Below are positions 1-9,906 of a stretch of DNA of 64,000 nt, piece after piece. The notes below the pieces were generated by a model. That model was not told the DNA's origin, made no database searches, and saw nothing but the letters and a program-made list of their open reading frames with translations. The translations under genes and the position numbers were made by a program. Within the stretch, counting starts at the first letter, position 1; the number at the start of each line of letters is the position of its first letter. This stretch comes from Acidobacteriota bacterium (GTDB lineage: Bacteria > Acidobacteriota > Terriglobia > Terriglobales > Acidobacteriaceae). The stretch is from NCBI GenBank assembly GCA_021780315.1, contig JAJXYY010000025.1, positions 124,001-188,000 on the forward strand, in the 5' to 3' direction.

Positions 1-154
1 CAATGAAAACTGTGCATTGACATCGAGCGAACCAGCCCAACCGCGCGCTTGGCGTCAATGAAAACCGTACACTGACATTGAGCGAATCAGCTAAACCTCG
101 CGCTTGGCGTCAATGAAAAACAGTGCACTAGCATCGAGCGAATCAGCCTCAACC
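1..154. repeat. 55-bp tandem direct repeat, about 2.8 copies
   Basis: Three head-to-tail copies begin at 1, 56 and 111, each opening with CAATGAAAA; the first two end with CGCTTGGCGT. Period is 55 bp and the copies differ at scattered positions. The third is partial, ending about 154, where it runs into the leader of the gene starting at 194. The array may continue left of the window. No gene was seen in it. Confidence 0.85.
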
Positions 155-193
155 GCCCCATCCACGAAAAACATCCAACCGGAAGAGGCCCTC

Positions 194-976
194 ATGTCCG
201 CCACCCCACGCCAACACGCCTACACCGGCCCCGCCCTCCCCATCATCCCCGAACCCACCCACGCCGAGCGCGCCCGCACCCTCCTCCATCTCAACTCCAT
301 CGCCACCCTCTCCACCCTCTCGCGTAAGCAACCCGGCTTCCCCTTCGGCTCCCTCATGCCCTACGCCCTCGACCCCGCCGGCCGCCCCATCTTCCTCATC
401 AGCAACATGGCCATGCACACCCAGAACCTCAAGGCCGACCCACGCGCCAGCCTCTTCGTCACCCAACCCTCCCCCGACGGCAACCCCCTCGGAGCCTCCC
501 GCGTCACCCTCATCGGCAACGTCACCCAAATCCCCGATCCCGACAAGCCCCTCGTCCGCGATCTCTACCTCGCCCGCCACGAAAGCAGCAAATACTGGGT
601 CGACTTCACCGACTTCTCCTTCTTCCGCATGGACATCCTCGATCTCTACTTCGTCGGCGGCTTCGGCGTCATGGGCTGGGTCCAGCCCTCCGACTACGCC
701 CACGCCCATCCCGATCCCCTCGCCAACTTCGCCAGAGGAATCCTCGATCACATGAACGCCGACCATCAGGACTCCATGATCCTCCTCGCCCGCACCCACG
801 CCCAGATCGAAGCCTCCGAAGCCTCCATGACCGCCGTCGACCGTCTCGGCTTCCACCTCCGCCTCAAAACCAACGAAGGCTTCAAAGGCACCCGCATCGC
901 CTTCCCCCACCAAGTCACCACCCCGCTCGAAACCCGCACCGCACTCGTACAGATGGTCCAGGCCGCCCGCGCCTGA
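194..976 (+). CDS. HugZ-like FMN-binding split-barrel protein with C-terminal DUF2470 domain
   Basis: A 260-residue protein with two parts. Residues about 20-165 look like the FMN-binding split barrel of the pyridoxamine 5'-phosphate oxidase superfamily. The C-terminus, about 175-255, carries the DUF2470 signature DHMNADHQDSM. This layout is typical of HugZ-type haem-utilisation proteins and their plant and bacterial relatives; haem binding here is inference. The frame stays open upstream to a TTG at 104, inside the tandem repeat, but the ATG at 194 has a strong GGAAGAGG ribosome site 5 bases upstream and is preferred. No partner gene is adjacent. Confidence 0.85.
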   Translation: MSATPRQHAYTGPALPIIPEPTHAERARTLLHLNSIATLSTLSRKQPGFPFGSLMPYALDPAGRPIFLISNMAMHTQNLKADPRASLFVTQPSPDGNPLGASRVTLIGNVTQIPDPDKPLVRDLYLARHESSKYWVDFTDFSFFRMDILDLYFVGGFGVMGWVQPSDYAHAHPDPLANFARGILDHMNADHQDSMILLARTHAQIEASEASMTAVDRLGFHLRLKTNEGFKGTRIAFPHQVTTPLETRTALVQMVQAARA

Positions 977-1261
977 CCTCGAACGCTTCCAGGCAAACAC
1001 GAAAGCCGTCACGTACAACTTTCGTTGCAAACCACCCCCAAAAGCACCACAACGCCATCGACGTCCCCCCATCCCCAATGCCATCATCGTCATGCCGCAA
1101 CCCACGGGCACCCACGCGATCATCAGAATCGCCACTGCACGCTGCGACCTGTAGCACTCTCCCTTACGTCAACCTCCTCCTCACGGTCTGCTCCATCATC
1201 CAGTCAGGCTGAATCTTGCCGTGCCCGTCCAGACCAATTCCATACCAGGAGCATTCCCCAC

Positions 1262-3082
1262 ATGACCACCCTCCCCTCTCGCACCACCCTCTGGCGAACC
1301 ATCCTCACCCTCGCTCTCCTCGCCACCCCGATCGCCGCCACCGCCCAGGGCAACGGCTACTGGCACACCAGCGCCAACCAGGTCCTCGACACCAATAACC
1401 TCCCCGTCCGTATCACCGGCATCAACTGGTACGGCTTCGAGACCACCCGCGCCGTCGCCGGCGGCCTCACCTCCCAGGACTACAAATCCATCCTCCAGAC
1501 CATCAAGACCCAGGGCTACAACACCGTCCGTATCCCCTTCTCTAACCAGATGGTCGAGACCCCCTCCGTTCCCTCCAGCATCAGCTTCAGCAACTCCACC
1601 GGCCCCATCAACACCGATCTTCAGGGCCTCAACTCCCTCCAGATCCTCGACCACATCATCACCTACGCCGGAACCCTCAACCTCAAGGTCATCCTCGACA
1701 ACCACCGCTCCGAAGCCGGAGACAGCGCCGAAGCCAGCGGCCTCTGGTTCACCGGCAGCTATCCCGAATCCGCCTGGATCAACGACTGGACCAATCTCGC
1801 CACCCGCTATCGCAACAACCCCACCGTCATCGGCATGGATCTTCGCAACGAACCCCACAACGCCTACAGCGGCGGAGCCTGCTGGGACTGCGGCGGCGCC
1901 AACGACTGGCATCTCGCCGCCCAGCGCGCCGGCAACGCCGTCCTCGCCATCAACCCCAGCCTGCTCATCTTCGTCGAAGGCGTAGACGCCTACAACAACG
2001 ACTACTACTGGTGGGGTGGCAACCTCCTCGGCGTCCAGAACTCCCCCGTCGTCCTCTCCCTCCCCAACCACCTCGTCTACTCCGCCCACGACTACGGCCC
2101 CAGCACCTACCAGCAGAACTGGTTCAACGGCAGCACCACCGCCGCCTCCCTTAACACCGTCTGGAACACCCACTGGGGCTACGTCAGCCAGACCAACATC
2201 GCCCCCGTCTGGCTCGGTGAGTTCGGCACCGGCAACAACCCCACCGACGTCCAGAACTCCACCCCCGGCAGCGAAGGCCAGTGGTTCCAAAGCCTCGTCC
2301 AATACCTCGCCTCCAACAACTCCATCCACTGGACCTACTGGGCCCTCAACGGAGAAGACGCCTACGGCCTGCTCGACTCCAACTACGATCCCACCCCCGT
2401 CAACGCCGTCAAGCAGCAGTCCCTCGCCTCCATCCAGTTCCAGTTCGGCAGCGGCGGCACCACCACCCCACCACCCGCCACCCCGGCCGCCCCCACTGGC
2501 CTCACCGCATCCGCCGCCTCCGCCAGCCAGATCAACCTCGCCTGGCAGCCCAGCACCACCGCCGGAGTCACCTACAACATCTACCGCGGAACCGCCTCTG
2601 CCTCCACCCTCATCGCCAGCGGCATCACCTCCACCACCTACCAGGCCACCGGACTCAACGCCTCCACCACCTACTCCTTCGCCGTCAGCGCAGCCTCCAG
2701 CAGTGGAGCCTCCGCCCTCTCCAATACCGCCAGCGCCACCACCACCGCGCCACCACCCTCCACCAGCGCCTGCCACGTCACCTACACCGACCAGAACGAC
2801 TGGGGCGTAGGCTTCACCGGAGCCCTCGCCATCTCCAACACCGGCAACACCCCCATCTCCGCCTGGACCATCACCTGGGCCTACAGCGGCAACCAACTCC
2901 TCAACCAGTCCTGGAACGGCAACTACACCCAGAACGGCCACACCGTCACCATCACCAACGCCAGTTGGAACGGAACCATCGCCGCGGGAACCACCCTCTC
3001 CGGCATCGGCTTCAACGCCTCCTACAGCGGCACCAACCTCAACCCCGTCACCTTCTACCTCAACGGCACAGCCTGCAACTAA
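1262..3082 (+). CDS. Secreted endo-glucanase: GH5 catalytic domain, Fn3 domain, CBM2
   Basis: A 606-residue secreted cellulase-type enzyme. Residues 1-26 form a Sec signal peptide ending ATAQ. Residues about 27-385 are a GH5 barrel; the acid/base is Glu197 in LRNEPHN and the nucleophile Glu320 in WLGEFGTG. A fibronectin type III domain lies at about 410-495. A family 2 cellulose-binding module fills about 503-606, with Cys near both ends and conserved Trp. The modules point to beta-1,4-glucan hydrolysis on insoluble cellulose outside the cell. The frame is open upstream to 1025, but the ATG at 1262 has AGGAG 10 bases before it and begins the signal peptide. Confidence 0.93.
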   Translation: MTTLPSRTTLWRTILTLALLATPIAATAQGNGYWHTSANQVLDTNNLPVRITGINWYGFETTRAVAGGLTSQDYKSILQTIKTQGYNTVRIPFSNQMVETPSVPSSISFSNSTGPINTDLQGLNSLQILDHIITYAGTLNLKVILDNHRSEAGDSAEASGLWFTGSYPESAWINDWTNLATRYRNNPTVIGMDLRNEPHNAYSGGACWDCGGANDWHLAAQRAGNAVLAINPSLLIFVEGVDAYNNDYYWWGGNLLGVQNSPVVLSLPNHLVYSAHDYGPSTYQQNWFNGSTTAASLNTVWNTHWGYVSQTNIAPVWLGEFGTGNNPTDVQNSTPGSEGQWFQSLVQYLASNNSIHWTYWALNGEDAYGLLDSNYDPTPVNAVKQQSLASIQFQFGSGGTTTPPPATPAAPTGLTASAASASQINLAWQPSTTAGVTYNIYRGTASASTLIASGITSTTYQATGLNASTTYSFAVSAASSSGASALSNTASATTTAPPPSTSACHVTYTDQNDWGVGFTGALAISNTGNTPISAWTITWAYSGNQLLNQSWNGNYTQNGHTVTITNASWNGTIAAGTTLSGIGFNASYSGTNLNPVTFYLNGTACN

Positions 3083-3104
3083 CCCACCCCCAACAACCCA
3101 GCGA

Positions 3105-3125
3105 GGGCTCCATTCACCGGAGCCC
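3105..3125 (+). terminator. Hairpin after the cellulase gene
   Basis: A perfect 7-bp stem (GGGCTCC/GGAGCCC) with a 7-base loop, 23 bases after the cellulase stop. It has no clear T-run, so intrinsic termination is plausible but not certain. Confidence 0.45.
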
Positions 3126-3209
3126 CCGTTGCCCTTGACCAAAGGTAAGTGAGGGCTTCAGCACTAGCTACTCTGCATCGCCCGCCAACAGCCTCACCTT
3201 CGCTCGCGT

Positions 3210-3317
3210 TTTAGTTGTCATCTTTCGCGATGTGGAGGACCTGCTGTTGTCGCTGTCTTTGCCGTTGCCATTGCCGCTATTTTTTAGTTTTCATCCTGAG
3301 CGAAGCAGAGGATCTGC
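3210..3317. repeat. Two diverged REP-like hairpin elements
   Basis: Two copies of the element TTTAG-TTGTCATCC..AGGATCTGC start at 3210 and 3283, each followed by runs of TTGC/TTGT hexamer-like sequence. The second has a stem ATCCT/AGGAT around a GCGAAGC core; the first is more degraded. They belong to the same family as the array at 20641-20947 and the copies near 25.5 kb. The rest of the 3126-3353 gap holds nothing else recognisable. Confidence 0.7.
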
Positions 3318-3353
3318 TGTTGTCTGTGCCCATCCGCTCCCCCACGAAAAACC

Positions 3354-4889
3354 TCAGGCCGGCACCATCATCTCCGCCGCCACCGCCCGTCCCGCATCCA
3401 CCACGGCTCGCACAAGAATCGCGTAATCCTCCCGCCGAGACCGGTGATTCACCAGCGCCGCCCGAATCGCAAACCGTCCCTGTAGCACCGTACTCGAAGG
3501 CACCGCCACACCCGACTCCTGCACCCGCAGCAACACTTCGGTGTTCAACTCATTCAACCCGGCCTCATCCAGCCCCGCCGCCACATACCGGAAGCAAACT
3601 ACATTCAGCGCCACCGGAGCCATCAACTCCAACGCCTCCTCCGCCCCAATCAACGCCCCCAGATACTCTGCCTGCCGCACATTCTGCTCCACCAGCCTGC
3701 GAAACAGATCCACCCCATGCGCCTTCAGGCTCATCCACACCTTCAGCGCCTTGAAGCCCCGCGTCAGCTCAATCCCGCGGTCGGCGAATACCATCCCTCC
3801 CGCCACCGGCCCGCGGTCCAGCACCGCCAGGTAGCTCGCCGTCGACGCAAACGCCGCCCGATGCACTGCCGCATCTCGCACCAGCACGCAGCCCACCTCA
3901 AACGGCAGCGAGCCCCACTTATGCAGGTCGAACGCCACCGAATCCGCCAACTCCAACCCCCGCACCCGCACCCGCAACTCCTCCGACCAGTACGCCAGCG
4001 CCCCGAACGCACCATCCACGTGAAACCACAATCCTTCGCTCCGGCAAACCGCAGCCAGCGCCTCCAGGTCATCCGTCGCACCGGTATTCACCGTCCCAGC
4101 CGTCCCTACCACGCAGAACGGACGCAGCCCCGCAGCCCGGTCCTCTGCAATCGCACGCTGCAACTCATCCACCCGCAGCCGGTACTCCGCATCCACCCCG
4201 ATCACCCGCATCCCCGCCCGCCCCAGCCCCAGCAACTCCGCCGCCTTCCCCACCCAGCTGTGCGTCTCCGCCGAGCAGTACACTCGCAACCGCGCCGCAC
4301 CAGCCAGCCCCTCGGCCCGAACGTCAAACCCTGCCTTCGCAAACCGTCCCACATTCAGCCCCAGCAGGTTCGCCATGGACCCGCCGCTCGTCAGCAGACC
4401 ACTCGCCCCCGCCGGAAACCCCATCAACTCTGCCAGCCACCGCAGCGTCTGCTCCTCCACCAGCCGGGGTGCCTGATCGAAACCGGCCATCTGCGGATTC
4501 AGCCCCGAAGCAAGCATATCCGCCAGCATCCCCAGCGGAGTCCCCGTCCCCTTCACCCACCCAAAGTACCGGGGATGCGCATTCCCCATCGGATACGGCA
4601 GCACCTGCTCCACAAAATCTTCAAAGACAGCCTCCGCGCCCTGACCTGCATACGGAACCGCCTCCCCCTCCAGACTCGCCCGCACCCCCGCCGGAACACT
4701 TCGCCACACCGGCTGCTCCCGCACCCCTTCCATGCTGTCGAACATCACGTCCAGCATCCGGTGCCCCAGTCGCCGCAGTCCGTCCCAATCCTCCGGATCG
4801 AACGTCAACTCCTGCTCATTTCCCGTTATATCGGTCTCGCACATCGCATCCGACGGATGCTCACCCTGGCCCTGCAAACGCTCGTCCAC
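3354..4889 (-). CDS. Pyridoxal-phosphate-dependent group II amino acid decarboxylase
   Basis: About 511 residues of the aromatic amino acid/glutamate decarboxylase family (group II, fold type I). The PLP lysine is Lys324 in FDLHKWGSLP. FHVDGAFGA supplies the Asp that contacts the cofactor, and the N-terminal YFGWVKG and TSGGSMANLLGL stretches are typical. The substrate cannot be told from sequence; tryptophan/tyrosine-type or related amines are possible. The start is uncertain. GTG at 4889 has GAGGAGG 4 bases upstream and is chosen; GTG at 4913 and ATG at 4844 are alternatives. It is transcribed toward the cellulase gene and stands alone. Confidence 0.85.
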   Translation of the reverse strand: MDERLQGQGEHPSDAMCETDITGNEQELTFDPEDWDGLRRLGHRMLDVMFDSMEGVREQPVWRSVPAGVRASLEGEAVPYAGQGAEAVFEDFVEQVLPYPMGNAHPRYFGWVKGTGTPLGMLADMLASGLNPQMAGFDQAPRLVEEQTLRWLAELMGFPAGASGLLTSGGSMANLLGLNVGRFAKAGFDVRAEGLAGAARLRVYCSAETHSWVGKAAELLGLGRAGMRVIGVDAEYRLRVDELQRAIAEDRAAGLRPFCVVGTAGTVNTGATDDLEALAAVCRSEGLWFHVDGAFGALAYWSEELRVRVRGLELADSVAFDLHKWGSLPFEVGCVLVRDAAVHRAAFASTASYLAVLDRGPVAGGMVFADRGIELTRGFKALKVWMSLKAHGVDLFRRLVEQNVRQAEYLGALIGAEEALELMAPVALNVVCFRYVAAGLDEAGLNELNTEVLLRVQESGVAVPSSTVLQGRFAIRAALVNHRSRREDYAILVRAVVDAGRAVAAEMMVPA

Positions 4890-5080
4890 GCTGCCTCCTC
4901 GCAACTCCGTCACGCCGGGTGTTCACCCGCGCAATTCGCCAGAAGAGAGCCCATCCGAATCCAATCCCTGCACAGCCTCTCGGTAAAGCGGCGCGCAGCG
5001 CCTGCCTTCCAGCCTGAGTTCAATCTCATTCAATCCAAATACGTATTCCAAACCGCTCTGGCCAACTCGGCCCGCATCAG

Positions 5081-5365
5081 CTACTTCGTCACTTCCACAC
5101 CCCGCCAGAACGCCACATGATGCTTTACATTCCGCGCAGCAGGCTTCGGATCGGGATAGTACCAGGCAGCATCCGGGTTCTCCTGACCATCCACGATCAG
5201 CGTGTAATACCGCGCCTGCCCCTTCCAAGGACAGCTCGACGTCGTCGAACTCGCTTTGAAAAACTCCCGCTTCACAGACTCATCGGGAAAGTAAACATTG
5301 CCCTCAACCATCTCGAACGTTTCGCTCTCAGCCAACGTCTGGCCATTCCAAACTGCCTTCGCCAT
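5081..5365 (-). CDS. DUF427 domain protein
   Basis: A 94-residue single-domain protein. It has the features of the DUF427 family: an AVWNGQTLAES-type start, then CPWKGQARYY and a conserved AWYYPDPKPAA segment near the C-terminus. The fold is a small beta-tent. Biochemical function is not established for the family and nothing here specifies one. It is cytoplasmic, with no signal peptide or membrane segment. It lies between the decarboxylase and topA on the same strand, but gaps of 170-190 bases make a shared operon unlikely. Confidence 0.85.
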   Translation of the reverse strand: MAKAVWNGQTLAESETFEMVEGNVYFPDESVKREFFKASSTTSSCPWKGQARYYTLIVDGQENPDAAWYYPDPKPAARNVKHHVAFWRGVEVTK

Positions 5366-5538
5366 AGTTCACTACTCGCTTCTTTTCAACAGATTACGGC
5401 CAGCATCCCCTCACAGACATGCTTTACCGTGGAGCACTGGGCCCCAGAGGTCATTACGCATTTGTAACAGACGCGGTGCAACTTGGAAAGTCACCCCGCC
5501 TCAGCCACACACCGCATCCTGCCGGCCAACACCATTTC

Positions 5539-8328
5539 CTAAGCCACACTCTCCACCACCGGCCGCGTCTTCTCCGGGTCCGGCAACTCAATCACTGCAG
5601 CCGGGGCAGGGTCGCCAATTCGCTCCTCATAGCTGCACAGCGCGGTCGTCGGCTCCTCCACCGGCGCGCCCTTCCGCGGACGACGCTTCGGCAAGAACTC
5701 CCGGTTGTTCGGACACACCAGGTACGTCCCCTCTTTGTTCGAATACTCCACTACGTACGCACTGTCCCCATTCGGGCAAGCCTGGTTCACCAGCTTCAGG
5801 TTCGACGCAAAGTCGCACTTCGGATAGTTCGTGCAGCCGTAGAACGTGTCGCCCCGCTTCGTCTTCCGCACCGCAATCGCGCTCTCGCACTTCGGACACG
5901 GAACCTCCAGCAACTCCTGCTTTACATACTTGCACTTCGGATAGCCACTGCACGCAATGAACTCGCCATACGCGCCCTCCCGCTGCAACAGCGGCTTGCC
6001 GCACTTCGGACACATCTCCTCCAACACCACCGGAGGCTTCTGCTGCACCTTCTGCGTCAGCTTCCGAATCGTCTTGCACGGAGGATCTTCGCTGTACCCC
6101 GGGCAGCTCATAAACGGACCCCAAGGCCCATTCTTCAGCACCATCACCCGCCCGCAGTTGTCGCAGAACTCCTCTTCCGGAACGTCATCCGCTCCCGGCG
6201 CACTCAGGTCCGGCTTCGCCGCAAAGTTCTCCTTCGTAAAGTCGCAGCTGAACTGCTCTACCGTCACCTTCTTGCCCTTCGGTGCCGCCTCCGCAATCGC
6301 CGCCGTCAACTCCTTCGCGTCCGCCACTTCCTTCGAGAACTCCGTTACGTCCTCGATCATCGCCTTCACCACCATCGGGTAGCTGAACGCAGCCGTGATC
6401 TTCTTCATCACCGCCTTCGGGTCCTTCTTCCACGGTCCCGCAGCTACCGTCATCGGCTTCGCCTTCGTAAAGTTACTGCACGAGTAGAAGCTCCCAAACT
6501 TGCCCCACTTCAGAATCAGCGGACTGCCGCACTTGTCGCAAGTCTCATCCGTCGCCTGCTCCATCCGCTTGATGTCTTCCATGTTGTCGCCCGCAACCAG
6601 CAACTCCTTCTCGAAGTGCTCATAGAAGCCCTTCAGCAGGTCCGTCCAGCGCTCCTCGCCATCTTCCACTGCATCCAACTCGCCTTCCAGACGCGCCGTG
6701 TACTGCGGATCGAAGATGTACGGAAAATTCTTCACCAGCAATCCCGTCACCACCGTGCCAATCTCCGTCGGCACAAACTTCGACTGGATCTTCTTCACAT
6801 AATCGCGATCCTGAATCGTATTGATGATCGATGCATACGTCGAAGGCCGCCCAATCCCGCGCTCTTCCAGCACCTTCACCAGGCTCGCTTCGTTGTACCG
6901 CGGCGGCGGCTCTGTAAACTTCTGCTCCGGATCAACCGAGTGCATCCGCAACGCCTGACCACTCGTCACATCCGGAAGAATCGTGTCCTCCGATGCGTTC
7001 TCCCACACCGCCAGAAAACCATCGAACTTCAAGATCGATCCGCTCACCCGGAAGTCATACCGCCGGTCTGCCTGCGCCGCAATCTCCACCGTCGTCTGAT
7101 CGAACACCGCCGGACTCATCTGCGACGACACAAACTTCTGCCAGATCATCTTGTATAGCCGGTACTGCTCATCGCTCAGATACGCCTTGATCGACTCCGG
7201 CGTGTACGACACATTCGTCGGACGAATCGCCTCATGCGCGTCCTGAGCATCTTTCTTGCCCTTGTACTCGTTCGCTTCCTTCGGCAAATACGCAGCGCCA
7301 TGCTTCTTATGCACATACTCCCGTGCCTCGATAATCGAGTCCGCCGACACCCGCGTCGAATCCGTACGCATATACGTAATCAGACCCACCGTGCCGTCTT
7401 TCCCAATCTCCACGCCTTCATACAAACGCTGCGCCACACCCATCGTCCGCCGAACATTGAAGCCCAACCGACTCGATGCATCCTGCTGCAGCTTGCTCGT
7501 CGTATACGGAGCCGTCGGATTACGCTTCCGCTCCTTGCGCTCCACCGAAGCCACCGACCACGCAGCCTTCTTCAGCTCCGCAACCACCTTCGTGGTCTCT
7601 TCTTCATTCGGCAGCGCGCCCGCCAGAAACTGCTCCTTGCCCTCGGCATCCACGCCATTCGCCACCCGCGAGCTCACCCCATCGATCCCGGTAAACTTCG
7701 CCACAAACTCCGTCGGCCCCGCCTGCAGCTTCGCACCAATCGTCCAGTACTCCACCGGCTCGAAGCGATTAATCTCTTCCTCGCGCTCCACAATCAGACG
7801 CAGTGCCACCGTCTGCACCCGCCCCGCGCTCAACCCGCGCCGCACCTTGTCCCACAGCAGCGGAGAGATCTGGTATCCCACCAGTCGGTCCAGCACCCGC
7901 CGCGTCTGCTGCGCGTCCACCAGGTTCTCATTCACATCCCGCGCATGGGCAAACGCCGCCTTCACCGCCTTCTGCGTAATCTCATTGAACGTAACGCGCT
8001 GCAGCGTCGCCTTCGGCTTCAGCATCGGACGCAGTTGCATCTCCAGATGCGCCGCAATCGCCTCGCCTTCCCGGTCAGGGTCCGGCGCCAGATACACATG
8101 GTCCGCCTTCGACGCCAGCTTCTTCAGCCGATCCACTACCTTCTCTTTGCCCGGCGACACTATCAGCGTCGGCTCAAACGTCCGATGCAGCAACTCCACG
8201 CCAATGTCATTCTTCGGCAGGTCCATAATGTGGCCCAGCGAGGCCTCCACCACAAAATCGCTGCCGAGATATTTATTGATCGTCTTCGCCTTCGCAGGCG
8301 ACTCAACGATCACAAGTGATTTAGCCAT
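5539..8328 (-). CDS. topA: DNA topoisomerase I (type IA) with multiple C-terminal zinc ribbons
   Basis: A 929-residue enzyme that relaxes negative supercoils through a 5'-phosphotyrosine intermediate. The Toprim domain opens with SLVIVESPAKAKTI and includes the DPDREGEA metal motif. The active-site tyrosine is Tyr319 in GLITYMRTDSTR, the same number as in E. coli. The last third has serial zinc ribbons: CDKCG..CSN, CDNCG..CPGY, CPKCG..CSGYPKC, CPKCE..CTNYPKC, and a last one with CPNGD replacing the CxxC pair. The length is typical for TopA with several zinc domains. dprA lies 228 bases upstream on the same strand, a commonly conserved pairing. Confidence 0.97.
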   Translation of the reverse strand: MAKSLVIVESPAKAKTINKYLGSDFVVEASLGHIMDLPKNDIGVELLHRTFEPTLIVSPGKEKVVDRLKKLASKADHVYLAPDPDREGEAIAAHLEMQLRPMLKPKATLQRVTFNEITQKAVKAAFAHARDVNENLVDAQQTRRVLDRLVGYQISPLLWDKVRRGLSAGRVQTVALRLIVEREEEINRFEPVEYWTIGAKLQAGPTEFVAKFTGIDGVSSRVANGVDAEGKEQFLAGALPNEEETTKVVAELKKAAWSVASVERKERKRNPTAPYTTSKLQQDASSRLGFNVRRTMGVAQRLYEGVEIGKDGTVGLITYMRTDSTRVSADSIIEAREYVHKKHGAAYLPKEANEYKGKKDAQDAHEAIRPTNVSYTPESIKAYLSDEQYRLYKMIWQKFVSSQMSPAVFDQTTVEIAAQADRRYDFRVSGSILKFDGFLAVWENASEDTILPDVTSGQALRMHSVDPEQKFTEPPPRYNEASLVKVLEERGIGRPSTYASIINTIQDRDYVKKIQSKFVPTEIGTVVTGLLVKNFPYIFDPQYTARLEGELDAVEDGEERWTDLLKGFYEHFEKELLVAGDNMEDIKRMEQATDETCDKCGSPLILKWGKFGSFYSCSNFTKAKPMTVAAGPWKKDPKAVMKKITAAFSYPMVVKAMIEDVTEFSKEVADAKELTAAIAEAAPKGKKVTVEQFSCDFTKENFAAKPDLSAPGADDVPEEEFCDNCGRVMVLKNGPWGPFMSCPGYSEDPPCKTIRKLTQKVQQKPPVVLEEMCPKCGKPLLQREGAYGEFIACSGYPKCKYVKQELLEVPCPKCESAIAVRKTKRGDTFYGCTNYPKCDFASNLKLVNQACPNGDSAYVVEYSNKEGTYLVCPNNREFLPKRRPRKGAPVEEPTTALCSYEERIGDPAPAAVIELPDPEKTRPVVESVA

Positions 8329-8556
8329 TCGTTCCCTTCATCCACCAAAACGTCCGCCGCGGCAGATCGTCTCTTCTTCCAGCTTTCCCTTGCGAACCTA
8401 ACACGGAACCTACGCATCGTGCGAACTTGGTCCCTCTGCAAAAACCCCAAAGTCATTGCAAAATCTACCCGATAGACTCGTTATCTGCAATTACGTCTGC
8501 ATCCTCATCAACTGCAACGTCCCCCCAATGTACCGATTCGGGCCGCATCCACCACC

Positions 8557-9747
8557 TCAAAACGTCCGTACATAATTCTTCCCCGGCAACTGCTTCACCC
8601 GCCCAGCCATCTCCAACTCGAACAACGCCGTAAAAATCTCCGCCGATCCCAACTCCGCCTCCAGTCGCTCAATCAAATCATCCAACTGCACCGAATCGTC
8701 ATGCCGCAGCTTCCCCAGCACTATCCGCTCATGCTCCGGCAGCGGGGCATCGTCAAACAGAGATGCCGTACCCCCGCCCTTCGATTCAGCCGCACCCTCG
8801 CCCGCCATCTCATCCTCCAGCCCCATCCGCACCTGCGACGGCAGATCCTCCCACACATCCTCCCACGTCGCCGTCAGCTTCGCCCCCTGCTTGATCAACG
8901 TATTCGGCCCCCACGCATTCTTGTTCGTTACATTCCCCGGCACCGCATACACGTCCCGATTCTGCTCCATCGCGCACCGCGCCGTGATCCGCGTCCCACT
9001 ATATTCAGCAGCCTCAATCACCAGAACCCCCACGCTCATACCACTCAAAATCCGGTTCCGTACCGGAAAATTCTGCGGCGCAGGAAACGTCCCCAGCGGA
9101 TACTCGCTCACAATTGTTCCTCCACTCGCCACAATCCGCTCCGCCAGTTGCTTGTTCTCCTTCGGATACACCACATCGATCCCCGTCCCCCACACCGCCA
9201 CCGTCTTTCCACCCGCCTCCAGCGCACCTTTATGAGCCGCAGTATCCACCCCCCGAGCCATCCCACTCAGTATCGTCAACCGCCGATTCGCCAGGTCCCG
9301 CGACAACAACTCCGCCATCCCCGCCCCATACGGCGAAGGCTGCCGCGTCCCCACCACCGCAATCCCCGGACGCGCCAGCAAACCCGCATCCCCGCGAATC
9401 CACAACACCGCCGGCGGATCATAGATCTCCCGCAGCCGCTCCGGATAAGCCACATCCTCCGGAGTCAACACCGTCCCACCCGCCTCCGCCACCCGCTGCA
9501 TCTCGCTCTCAGCCGCCGCCAGCGCCTTGCCCTCAAACACAAACTGCGCCGACGCAGCCGGCATCCCCGTCCCCTCCAACTCCGTCAACGAAGCCTCAAA
9601 CAGCCGCCCCGCATCCCCCAGCCTCTCCATCGCCTTACGCGTCCGCGTGGCCCCCATCCCCGGCGTCAACGCCAACCCCAGCCAAGCTAACCGTCCCCGC
9701 TCCAAAACCCTCAGCGCATCCTGCTCAGCGTCGCCGATCCTCGTCAT
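8557..9747 (-). CDS. dprA: DNA-processing protein DprA (natural transformation)
   Basis: A 396-residue DprA/Smf protein that binds incoming single-stranded DNA and loads RecA during transformation. The N-terminus holds a helix-hairpin-helix-like GMGATRTRKAMERLG. The central Rossmann-like core has GTRQPSPYGAG and ILSGMARGVDTAAH. The C-terminal winged helix (about 330-396) is the DprA_WH type. The frame opens at 9798, but the ATG at 9747 has a TTGAGGAG ribosome site 5 bases upstream and is preferred. With comM at 35498 it suggests a competence-type DNA uptake capacity; no type IV pilus or ComEC genes are in the window. Confidence 0.95.
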   Translation of the reverse strand: MTRIGDAEQDALRVLERGRLAWLGLALTPGMGATRTRKAMERLGDAGRLFEASLTELEGTGMPAASAQFVFEGKALAAAESEMQRVAEAGGTVLTPEDVAYPERLREIYDPPAVLWIRGDAGLLARPGIAVVGTRQPSPYGAGMAELLSRDLANRRLTILSGMARGVDTAAHKGALEAGGKTVAVWGTGIDVVYPKENKQLAERIVASGGTIVSEYPLGTFPAPQNFPVRNRILSGMSVGVLVIEAAEYSGTRITARCAMEQNRDVYAVPGNVTNKNAWGPNTLIKQGAKLTATWEDVWEDLPSQVRMGLEDEMAGEGAAESKGGGTASLFDDAPLPEHERIVLGKLRHDDSVQLDDLIERLEAELGSAEIFTALFELEMAGRVKQLPGKNYVRTF

Positions 9748-9906
9748 GTCTCTCCTCAATCCCGTCTTCTTACTACGCCCAACCAACCCGCCGCACAACG
9801 CACCGGATGACGGCAGAGCCTACCCAACCCCCACCCCCATGTCAATCCAACCTCTCTACCTTCCCGCCAACTTCACCCCATCAACACCCAAAACTTCCTC
9901 AACTCG

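Noticed and set aside
1..154. CRISPR array
   Set aside because: Units are contiguous tandem copies with no variable spacers and there are no cas genes; the same applies to 13875-14029.
149..1135. Long minus-strand open frame opposite the HugZ-like gene
   Set aside because: Its Gly/Val/Glu-rich translation is the mirror of C-ending codons on the other strand; it has no domain or ribosome site.
1196..3142. 648-codon antisense frame over the cellulase gene
   Set aside because: The same codon-bias effect; low-complexity Gly/Val protein, while the plus strand encodes clear GH5, Fn3 and CBM2 modules.
5419..7158. Arg/His/Leu-rich plus-strand frame over topA
   Set aside because: It is a shadow of the topA codons with no family likeness; similar shadows lie over other minus-strand genes such as the transporter at 48.9-50.7 kb.
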